Shown piece by piece: positions 29,169-36,048 of a stretch of DNA of 64,000 nucleotides; within the stretch, counting starts at the first letter, position 1, and every line of letters starts with the position of its first letter. The stretch lies in the NCBI RefSeq assembly GCF_024494565.1, contig NZ_JANHDN010000004.1:310001-374000 (forward strand), written 5' to 3'. The DNA is from Halorubrum rutilum. Lineage in GTDB: Archaea; Halobacteriota; Halobacteria; Halobacteriales; Haloferacaceae. The position numbers and the translations under genes are program-made. The notes below the pieces were generated by a model, which worked only from the letters and a program-made list of their open reading frames with translations, was not told the DNA's origin and did not search any database.

Positions 29169-30890
29169 GTGAGCGACGGTCCGACGCTCCGAATCGCCGA
29201 CGAGTCCGACGGGGACCGGGACGGCGCGGTGCCGGCGCCCGTCCCGCCGGACGACCCCGAGGCGTGGTACGCGCCCGAGGTGCGGGCGCAGTACGAGGCC
29301 GCGCCGGGCGTCGTCGCCACTATGCGCGAGCGCGACGGCGGGCGGTTCGGCTACGACGTGCGGGAGCCGCCGCTGTCGCCCGCCGACGAGGCGGCGCTGG
29401 AGCGCGTCCGCGACCACTTCTCCGCGGTCCGGCACCGCCGCCCGCTCACTCGCGTCGGCGTCGTCGAACGGGCCGAGGCGGGGTTCGAGCCGAAGTACGA
29501 CCGCGCGCTCGACCGCCTGCTCGACGCGAGCGCCGCCGCGCGCCGGCGGGTCGGCTACCACGCGCTGCGTGACCTCCGGCTACTCGGCGACGTGACGCCG
29601 CTCGCGCTGGACGACCGGATCGAGGTGGCCGACGTGGGCGACGAGCGCGAGCTGGTCGTCCACACGGAGACCTTCGCGCCCCTGGAGACGGGGATCGACG
29701 CCGACGCCGACTACGTGGAGCGGGTCGCCGCCGAGCGGCTCGCGCGGTACGCGGTCGGCTTCGCGGGGCTCTCGGTGGACGTGGTCGTCTACCGCGAGCG
29801 GCTGCTCGGCTCCGACGCGTTCGAGACGAAGTACGCGGTGTTGGAACCGGACCTCCTCCCGGGGGACGCGGCGCTGATCGAGGAGTGCAAAGAGCGGATC
29901 TGGGAGACGACCGTCGACGGCGCCGTGGACGACCGCGAGGCGTTCGTCGCCGAGCACGCGCGGCGGTTCCTCTCGCGGCGGCTCACCGCGCGCAACACCC
30001 GGGCGTGGCTCGACGCGGCGGCCCACCGCGTCCGGTCCGCGCTGGCCGACCGCGGGCTCGCCGTGCCGCCGGTCGACTCGCGGTACGCCCGCGACCGGCT
30101 CGACGACCTGGCGTACTACGTGCTCCGCGACTTCGTCGGCGAGGGGATCCTCACGGTCCCGATCCGGGACCCGAACCTGGAGGACGTGGAGGCCAACCGG
30201 GTCGGCGAGCGCGTGAAGGTCGTCCCGCGGGCGTCAGTGCTGCGGGGGGCGGACGCCGAGGGCGACGGCGCCGCGGGGGGCGGGAGCGACCGCGACGCGG
30301 CGACCCCCGACGCCGGCGCCCGAGTCCCCACCAACCTCGCGTTCGAGGACGAGACGACGTTCGTTAACGTCGTCACGGGGCTGGCGGCCCGCGACGGCAC
30401 CGAGCTCAACGCCTCGACGCCGTCGGCGAAGGTGAACCTCGACGTGGAGGGGGTCGACGAGACGGTCCGCTGTGCGGTGGCGCTGCCCGTCATCTCCGCC
30501 GACGGCCCCCACGTCTCGATCCGGAAGCAGAGCCCGGACGCCATGACGCCGGTCGACCTGATCGAGCGGGGGACGCTCTCGGCCGACCTCGTCACGCTGC
30601 TGTGGCTGCTGTACGAGCACCGCGGCGTCGTCCTCTTCGCCGGGCCGACCGGCGTGGGGAAGACGACGCTGCTCAACGCGCACACCCCCTTAATCCCGTT
30701 CGACGACCGGCCGGTGTCGATCGACGAGGGCTCCCGGGAGGTGCGGCTCCCGCACGAGACCGGGGTGTCGCTCACGACCCGCGAGCACGAGGAGGCGTAC
30801 AAGGCCGTGAGCATGTCGGAGCTGATGACCGAGGCGAACTACCTGAATCCGGACGTCGAGGTGATCGCCGAGATATGTGTATCTGTGTGA
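29169..30890 (+). pseudogene. type IV pilus-like secretion ATPase, N-terminal part (split by insertion)
   Basis: 573 residues, of which 568 belong to the original protein; the last residues (CVSV) and the stop come from the inserted element. The frame resembles archaeal PilB/FlaI/TadA-type ATPases: a long N-terminal region, a Gly/Asp-rich insert (about 359-380), then IRKQSPDAMTPVDLI and Walker A GPTGVGKT (492-499). The Asp box (SIDEGSREVRLP) is present, but the helical core from VEVIAEI onward, with the His box, is lost to the right side of the element. It would be unable to complete its ATPase site. GTG start 29169; gene order with the TadC-like gene at 36045 is kept. Confidence 0.85.
30864..30874 (+). 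other. left attachment repeat of the integrative element
   Basis: ATCGCCGAGAT, identical to 35332-35342. On the left it is read as codons for I-A-E-I of the ATPase motif EVIAEI. Recombination between the two copies would rejoin the ATPase gene in frame. Direct sequence observation; the att role is inferred from the adjacent integrase. Confidence 0.8.
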
Positions 30891-31016
30891 GTAAGATCTA
30901 ATTACAGATCGAGTCCCCTTAGCACTGTACGGCCGTAGCCGCCTCTTGCTGCCGTTGACGTCGACACCACGGCGGTCTCTCGGCGCGGGACGGACGTCGG
31001 ACGGGCGGGACCGCCG

Positions 31017-31196
31017 TTAGAAGTGGGAGACCGTCGTCTCCTCGACGTCGACAGGCTCCCGACCCCCGTCGTCGTCAACGAGACGCGAATCGATCGGACG
31101 AAATGGATCGACGCCGACAATCGTGGTACCGTCGGCGAGTCTGATTGTCTCAGTCACCGTCTCGTCGTCGTCGAGTTCACGGGCATGGTCGAACAT
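31017..31196 (-). CDS. small acidic protein in the element, 59 residues
   Basis: Frame from ATG (31196) to TAA encodes 59 residues starting MFDHARELDDDETVTETIRL and ending TTVSHF, with about one third Asp/Glu. A beta-rich small domain is likely (TVTETIRLADGTTIVGVDPF). No family recognised. A TATA-like run (TACTGATATG on the minus strand, about 31225-31235) lies 30-35 bp upstream. The codon use matches haloarchaeal genes. It is the element gene nearest the left att site. Confidence 0.5.
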   Translation of the reverse strand: MFDHARELDDDETVTETIRLADGTTIVGVDPFRPIDSRLVDDDGGREPVDVEETTVSHF

Positions 31197-31264
31197 GCAC
31201 GCCCGTCACTCGGGGGCGGCAGACATATCAGTATTCTGTAAAGTCGGCGCGACAGATACCGAGT

Positions 31265-31284
31265 GTGTCGCACGACTGCGACAC
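31265..31284. promoter_or_regulatory. perfect inverted repeat in the element
   Basis: GTGTCGCA / TGCGACAC, 8-bp arms with a 4-bp spacer CGAC. It is about 70 bp upstream of the small acidic gene (minus strand), just beyond its TATA-like run. It could be a regulator site or the stem of an RNA hairpin. Confidence 0.45.
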
Positions 31285-31405
31285 AACGGCCTTGTTTCTG
31301 CGACCTACTCCCGTGAAAAATAGCTCGGCAGGAAAGCCCCCGTACGGTGTGGGAGGGCTTCTCGACGGCCGTCTCTGTGGGTCAACCTTAGGGTTAGACG
31401 CCCGA

Positions 31406-31436
31406 GACCGCCGTCGCTCGGCGTCGCACGGCCGTC
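31406..31436. repeat. 31-bp direct repeat, copy 1
   Basis: Begins GACCGCCGTCGCTCG and ends GCACGGCCGTC. It matches 32222-32252 at 29 of 31 positions in the same orientation. The two copies bracket the membrane nuclease-like gene, copy 1 lying 16 bp past its 3-prime end. Confidence 0.7.
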
Positions 31437-31451
31437 TCTCGCCTCGTCTAC

Positions 31452-32156
31452 TTACATGAAGGTGATGAACACATAAACAAGCAGCACAAGAACAAACCCA
31501 ACCACAAACACCGCCTTTGCGACAGCTGCCGTTGCCTTGCCTGACTCCATGGTCCCGTCGCCTGTGAGCGATTGGTACCCCCTCACGCCATCTTCCACCA
31601 CGCTCGCCAGTTCCTCGAATCCATCACCAGTGGGACCGCTACCATCAGCACGGTTATACTGATCTGCTGACGCTCCCTCTCCGTAGTTGGTTTTCTTCTT
31701 GTGAATGAACTTGACAGGAGCGGCATCCGGGTCCATCCCCATTCCCATCTGATTCTCATAGTCGTTCTTCAGTTTCCGCCACCCATCCATGTCATCAATC
31801 CCGCAGGCAAGTGCAATCACATGAGTATACTCTTTCTGGTACTCCTCGATCTGCCCTCGAAGCTTCTTTGTTTGGCTGTTGCTAAGGTCACGCTTCATTT
31901 CGATTCCAATATCACCGTTCACCACAACGTCACCATTAACGTTACCGTGCTCACGCTCAACTACGATCTCCTCAGTAGGGCCGAGCATCATGTCGTTTCC
32001 CGAATTGAGCCGTTGATCCAAGTACTCCTGTAACTCGTTTTGGAACTTTGACTCATGTCCGTATGCTTCGGAGGGAGTCCAGTCCTCAATCGCTGAGGAC
32101 ACTTTGCTGGCTAACTGTTGGTTGTTGCCAAGGAACATTTTGTGTTGGCCCAACAT
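31452..32156 (-). CDS. membrane-anchored PD-(D/E)XK nuclease-like protein
   Basis: 234 residues. Residues about 30-120 have the restriction-endonuclease-like core: helix with E36/E41 (ESKFQNELQEYL), D82, E86-M-K88 in GDIGIEMKRD, then Q102 in an amphipathic helix (LRGQIEEYQKEY) and the strand THVIALACGI. The order D...ExK...Q fits the superfamily. A hydrophilic linker follows, then one C-terminal TM segment (about 212-234), so the domain is probably held at the inner face of the membrane. No characterised relative is recognised. It is flanked by a 31-bp direct repeat, and codon use is less GC-biased than the host genes. Confidence 0.6.
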   Translation of the reverse strand: MLGQHKMFLGNNQQLASKVSSAIEDWTPSEAYGHESKFQNELQEYLDQRLNSGNDMMLGPTEEIVVEREHGNVNGDVVVNGDIGIEMKRDLSNSQTKKLRGQIEEYQKEYTHVIALACGIDDMDGWRKLKNDYENQMGMGMDPDAAPVKFIHKKKTNYGEGASADQYNRADGSGPTGDGFEELASVVEDGVRGYQSLTGDGTMESGKATAAVAKAVFVVGFVLVLLVYVFITFM

Positions 32157-32221
32157 GACAGCGACATGTACTTAATCGTACTGGACCGCGAGTCAACTGC
32201 AAACTCGCACTACATCCACTT

Positions 32222-32252
32222 GACCGCCGTCGCTCGTCGTTGCACGGCCGTC
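32222..32252. repeat. 31-bp direct repeat, copy 2
   Basis: Counterpart of 31406-31436 with two mismatches (G/T at position 16 and C/T at position 20). It lies 65 bp upstream of the start of the membrane nuclease-like gene. Confidence 0.7.
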
Positions 32253-32262
32253 GACCGCGGTG

Positions 32263-32303
32263 TTAACCAACACTCGGCGGTGATAGGTCCGACTGTTGGT
32301 TAA
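32263..32303. promoter_or_regulatory. 10-bp inverted repeat with 21-bp loop
   Basis: Perfect arms TTAACCAACA (32263-32272) and TGTTGGTTAA (32294-32303). It lies more than 100 bp upstream of the membrane nuclease-like gene and about 260 bp after the HNH gene stop. It may be a protein-binding site or a transcript hairpin. Confidence 0.45.
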
Positions 32304-32566
32304 GACAACTGACGGCCCTCACTCTGCGGGTGACCGATATGCGACGAAAGTGGGGGCGCGACGATGGGCGACTGATACGCAACGTGATAGGTATCCGGGC
32401 GTCGACATGGGACCGCCTTGGTTGGCGCGTGTGCGGAAATCGCGCGCTCACGCTCCACATACACTATTGTCACATGCAGTATACCGATGTGCGGCGCCAA
32501 GCACACAGACATCGGTCCGGCCAGCGCATGCGCGGACGTCCGGGTGACGCGCGTGAAGCGGCGAAA

Positions 32567-33490
32567 TCAGATTTTAGCGATTTGCTCGTTGTGATACCGC
32601 AGGAATTCCTCGTCAATATCGTGGTCCGGAGCGACCTCTAATGTACTTCCGTCAGTATCTGACTGAGTGTGCGTTATTTCCAAGCTCATAGGGTCGACAC
32701 GGATCATTCCGTAGTCAAAATCGGCATGATGGTTCGGACAGAGGACCAGAATGTTCCGCCTGTTGTCGGGGCCTTCATGCGGTCGGCCGAGCGGCTTGAG
32801 ATGATGCGCCTCTGAGTATGTATCGCTAGGGGACTTGAGACGTGTGTCGCCGCAGACCATACACACGTCATCGTACGTTTCTTTCATTTCCCGAGTCAGA
32901 GTTGTGTCTCGTATTGGTCGCGTCGACTCCGTACGTGTTCGGTCTGGTTGCTCATAGTCGGCTGGTTGATTGTCCTCCTCAATCTCTGTCTCAAGCACAT
33001 CACGCAGACGGGATTTGCTCGACTCCGAGATACTGTGAGATAGCAGATGACTCACGTATGCTTCAATCACCTCCTCGCTCCCGATGGCAGTCCCCATAAT
33101 GTGCGGCGTCTCAAGCGGGAAATCACCCGTCCAGTCTTCCCTAAAGGGTGTACTTAGCTCTCTTTCAGGTTGTCCCCGACAGTAAAGGATCCATTCGTAG
33201 TCCAACATTTCACCGTCGTGATCCCGCCACGAATCTGCTAATATCGATTGGTCGGTAACGCGTCTGGCCTCTTCAAACGTCCAAATACCACGGACGCCTA
33301 TACCCTTCTCACGTACTATGAACAAGTCACCCGGGTCAAGCCTTGACGGGTCTGGGGAACGGCCCCCTTCAGGTATTCCATGCCACGGCTCACCAAGGTG
33401 GTGATCAGGATGCTTTGTCCCGTCGGTCGGCCCTCGAACGCAGTGATCCCAGTGCGATTCCAGCGTGTTCAAAACCCAAGCATTAGCCAT
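32567..33490 (-). CDS. PUA/EVE-like plus HNH nuclease, probable modification-dependent restriction enzyme
   Basis: 307 residues. The N-terminal domain (about 3-135) resembles the EVE/PUA fold: NAWVLNTLESHWDHC, LDPGDLFIVREKGIGVRGIW, then DYEWILYCRG. The C-terminus is a clear HNH nuclease: C210-x2-C213, SEAHHLKPLG (H229-H230), NRRNILVLCPNHHADFD (N246, C251, H254). EVE-HNH architectures are linked to restriction of modified DNA (type IV-like). Start ATG 33490 is supported by GTTTTACTTGAG about 30 bp upstream and by the immediate family start; the in-frame extension upstream is unrelated. The EVE assignment is weaker than the HNH assignment. Confidence 0.75.
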   Translation of the reverse strand: MANAWVLNTLESHWDHCVRGPTDGTKHPDHHLGEPWHGIPEGGRSPDPSRLDPGDLFIVREKGIGVRGIWTFEEARRVTDQSILADSWRDHDGEMLDYEWILYCRGQPERELSTPFREDWTGDFPLETPHIMGTAIGSEEVIEAYVSHLLSHSISESSKSRLRDVLETEIEEDNQPADYEQPDRTRTESTRPIRDTTLTREMKETYDDVCMVCGDTRLKSPSDTYSEAHHLKPLGRPHEGPDNRRNILVLCPNHHADFDYGMIRVDPMSLEITHTQSDTDGSTLEVAPDHDIDEEFLRYHNEQIAKI

Positions 33491-33789
33491 ATTACATGCT
33501 CTTACTGACTCAAGTAAAACGCTGTGCAAAAGCTCGGCCTGAACGACGCGCCTACCGCCATAGAGATCAGTCGACCTCGCACAGCCTCCGTCAAGGCATG
33601 AGAACATCCTCATATCGGCGTGTATTGACGCGCTAAGACGAGTCAACCGCTACCGAGAGGGAAACATCGTATAGAGTCGGAATCCGCTCAGCGCGCCGTT
33701 ACAGACGTATCTCGAACCGCAGTATAGACGCCCGACACCTCGAACTCGGGACAGTCGCCGAGAGGCGTTTCAATCGCCCACAACCGCTG
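33491..33789. other. gap between HNH gene and integrase
   Basis: 299 bp. It includes the promoter of the HNH gene and, toward 33789, the region downstream of the integrase. No gene is supported. Confidence 0.4.
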
Positions 33790-34749
33790 TCACTCCTCAA
33801 ATGTTGGGTTTGCTTCTCGATATGCCTCACGGGCTTCTTTGTCAGTGATCTTCAGGTACACTTCTGTTTGGGAAATGTCCGTATGGCCCATCAGCTGCTG
33901 GAGGTACCGTATATCGACGCCCTCCTCCAACATCCGAACCGCAAACGTATGTCGAAGAGTATGAGGCGTCACCTTCCGCCGTGGATTACCGCTCGCATCG
34001 TGGTACATTACTTCTTGAATCCCCGCTTCCTCGGCGGCTTTTTTGATGATCTCACCGATACGGTTGGGTGACAGTTGCTCAGACTGTTCCGTCACGAACA
34101 GATACTCACTGCGCTGCGCAGGCTTGTTACTCGCCCGATACTTGTCGAGCCACAGATCAAGCTCAGGCGACAAGTCAGAATACGGAACAGTGCGGACCTT
34201 CTGTTTCTTGTCATCTCGAAGGGTAACAGCCCGCTTGTCGCGGTCAATATCATCTAACTTGATACTCGTAACTTCGTTTCGTCTCGCCCCGACCTGAATC
34301 ATCAGTTTTACGAGTAGTTCGTTACGAACCTTCGGCGCGGGGACGCTCTCACGTAGCTTCCGAGTCTCCTCGGCCTCCAGATAAACAACACCTTCCTTGT
34401 CGGCAAACTCTTGTTTCCTCGTGGTGGTACCATAGCTGTCGACATATCTTCCGATATTCGCATTTTTGACAGGATTATCTTGACGATCCGTATAGCCAAG
34501 ATCGATCGCCGCATCAAACATTTCCGATAGCGTCTGCTTCGTGCCGACAAGTGAGTGAGGGGCGAGCCCGCGGTCATCTTCGCTGTTTAGGAAGTCAACG
34601 ACATCACCTGTATCCGCCTTAAGTGGGGAGCCCTCACCGTTCTCTTCCCACCAGCTGCTAAACTGTCGAAGTCGGCTCACACGAGCGTCGCTGGGGCCGC
34701 TCACTATTTTCGGGGCGATACTGTCGACGTCATCGTGTAGTCCGTCCAT
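33790..34749 (-). CDS. tyrosine recombinase (XerC/D-like integrase)
   Basis: 319 residues. N-terminal SAM-like core-binding domain (about 20-110) and a catalytic domain with the full set: R156 (GARRNEV), a beta-hairpin lysine region (DDKKQKVRTV), H263-x-x-R266 (PHTLRHTF), H289 (MGHTD) and Y298 (TEVYLK). It should catalyse integration and excision at the 11-bp repeat. It follows the ribbon-helix-helix gene with a 2-bp gap, so the two form an operon whose promoter lies next to the right att site. Confidence 0.92.
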   Translation of the reverse strand: MDGLHDDVDSIAPKIVSGPSDARVSRLRQFSSWWEENGEGSPLKADTGDVVDFLNSEDDRGLAPHSLVGTKQTLSEMFDAAIDLGYTDRQDNPVKNANIGRYVDSYGTTTRKQEFADKEGVVYLEAEETRKLRESVPAPKVRNELLVKLMIQVGARRNEVTSIKLDDIDRDKRAVTLRDDKKQKVRTVPYSDLSPELDLWLDKYRASNKPAQRSEYLFVTEQSEQLSPNRIGEIIKKAAEEAGIQEVMYHDASGNPRRKVTPHTLRHTFAVRMLEEGVDIRYLQQLMGHTDISQTEVYLKITDKEAREAYREANPTFEE

Positions 34750-34751
34750 CG

Positions 34752-35279
34752 TTACACCTCCTTCCAGTAGACTGACTGTTCACCGACCCGATCGGTCTTG
34801 ACACGTCCGCTCTTTTGTTCCATGAATCGAACAGTATGACCGACGACACCCTCGCCGTAGGGGAGTTTCTCGGCGAGTTGTCCGACGGTCTCGCCGTCGC
34901 CGACGTCGTCACCTTCGGGGAGTGCCTCGAACACCTCTCCGTCAGGGTACGCACGGGGCTCATCGACTTGTGCCTCTTTCGGCACGGAACCTCTGTCCTC
35001 AACGCGGGTGACACCATCCTCAATCTCGACGACATGCTCCTCAACCCGTTGAACCCGCTCTAGCAGCTCGGCGAGACGATCATCATCCGCTTGTCCGTCA
35101 CCGTCGTCGTTCGTCTGTCCACTCGGCGCGTGACTTTGGTCAATCTCGTTCTTGACGGCGGTACGGATTAGCCCCGACAGTGACGTGTAATTGTCCGACT
35201 CGTCGACGAAGTCCGTCCACCGCTCTTTCGTCTCCGATTCAACTCGCATGTTGACGCGGGTGTACTCTCCCTCGCCCAT
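34752..35279 (-). CDS. ribbon-helix-helix protein, partner of the integrase
   Basis: 175 residues. The N-terminal 45 residues (EYTRVNMRVESETKERWTDF, then SLSGLIRTAVKNEI) match the MetJ/Arc/CopG ribbon-helix-helix fold. A Gln/Asp-rich linker leads to a coiled-coil stretch (RLAELLERVQRVEEHVVEIE) and a C-terminal domain with TVGQLAEKLPYGEGVVGHTVRFM that resembles a small winged helix. Likely roles are repressor of the int operon or a directionality factor for excision. ATTAAAATTTATG lies about 30 bp upstream, inside the last 60 bp of the element. Confidence 0.7.
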   Translation of the reverse strand: MGEGEYTRVNMRVESETKERWTDFVDESDNYTSLSGLIRTAVKNEIDQSHAPSGQTNDDGDGQADDDRLAELLERVQRVEEHVVEIEDGVTRVEDRGSVPKEAQVDEPRAYPDGEVFEALPEGDDVGDGETVGQLAEKLPYGEGVVGHTVRFMEQKSGRVKTDRVGEQSVYWKEV

Positions 35280-35331
35280 GTGAGTACAACAAACCTCTGT
35301 GTACATAAATTTTAATCACAAAAAGACACTT

Positions 35332-35342
35332 ATCGCCGAGAT
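35332..35342 (+). other. right attachment repeat of the integrative element
   Basis: ATCGCCGAGAT, the second copy of the left repeat at 30864-30874. It continues in frame into AACACGCCCGCG, encoding the N-T-P-A of the ATPase. Confidence 0.8.
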
Positions 35343-36048
35343 CAACACGCCCGCGAGCTTCGAGACGTTCGCGGAGACGCTGAACACGGGCCACGGCGTG
35401 ATCGGGTCGACGCACGCCGAGGACGTCGAGGCGCTCGCGAACCGCGTGGTCGAGCGCGGGCTCCCGCCGTACCTCCTCCGCGAGATCGATCTCGTCGTCT
35501 TCCCGCGGCAGATCGACGGCGAGCGGTACGTCTCGCGGGCGGTCGAGCTCCTCTCGGCCGAGGAGTACGAGGCCCTCGACCCGGAGGCGAAGCGGAGCCC
35601 CGCCGGGAACCCCGAGCGCGGCGGCGCCGGCGTCGTCGACAAGGGCGGCGAGGCGGTGTACTACAACGCGGTCGCGTGGCGCGACGCGGACGGGGCGTTC
35701 CGGTTCCCGGGCGCGCCGGAGGGCGACGCGGCGGGCGCCACCGACGGGGGACCGCGCCTCCGCGCGTTCGACCGGATCGCCGACCACACCGACCGCGAGG
35801 TCGACGCCGTGCGGTCGGAGTTCGCCGCCAAGCGGCGGTACGTCGAGTACCTCGTCCGGGAGGGGGTCGACGACGCCGACGCGCTGTTCGAGTTCCTCGC
35901 CGACCTCCGGACCGACGAGGCCGCGACCGTCGAGCGCGCGGCGCGGACGATGTGCCGCGAGGACGGCGGCGCCGGCGGGGGCGACCGAGCCGGAGAGGGC
36001 GACGGAGCCGACGGGGGCGACCGGCGCGGCGACCGGAGGCGGCCGTGA
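35332..36048 (+). pseudogene. type IV pilus-like secretion ATPase, C-terminal part
   Basis: About 239 residues continuing the ATPase: IAEINTPASFETFAETLNTG, the His box GSTHAED, ALANRVVERGLPPYLL and VVFPRQIDGERYV, then an acidic Gly-rich tail. A GTG at 35299 in the element lies in the same frame and could start a short fusion (11 element codons, then the ATPase), with AT-rich DNA ahead of it, so a C-terminal fragment might be made. Alone it lacks Walker A. Its stop overlaps the GTG of the TadC-like gene (GTGA), showing the original operon. Confidence 0.85.

Larger units (their letters stand above)
31197..31451. other. noncoding part of the element
   Basis: 255 bp without a supported gene. It contains the probable promoter of the small acidic protein, a perfect palindrome (31265-31284) and one copy of a 31-bp repeat (31406-31436) just before the end of the nuclease-like gene. 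Confidence 0.4.
32157..32566. other. noncoding gap between nuclease genes of the element
   Basis: 410 bp. It holds the second copy of the 31-bp repeat (32222-32252) and a long inverted repeat (32263-32303). I see no reading frame with plausible protein composition on either strand. Confidence 0.4.
30875..35342. mobile_element. 4.5-kb integrative element in the pilus ATPase gene
   Basis: The segment between the 11-bp direct repeats, including one copy, is 4468 bp. It is lower in GC than the flanks, and all its genes are on the minus strand: ribbon-helix-helix protein, tyrosine recombinase, PUA/EVE-like-HNH nuclease, membrane PD-(D/E)XK protein and a small acidic protein. No replication or capsid gene is present. 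Removing it gives an uninterrupted 804-codon frame from 1706 bp on the left and 706 bp on the right. The recombinase lies at the right end, next to the att site, as usual for such elements. Confidence 0.85.
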
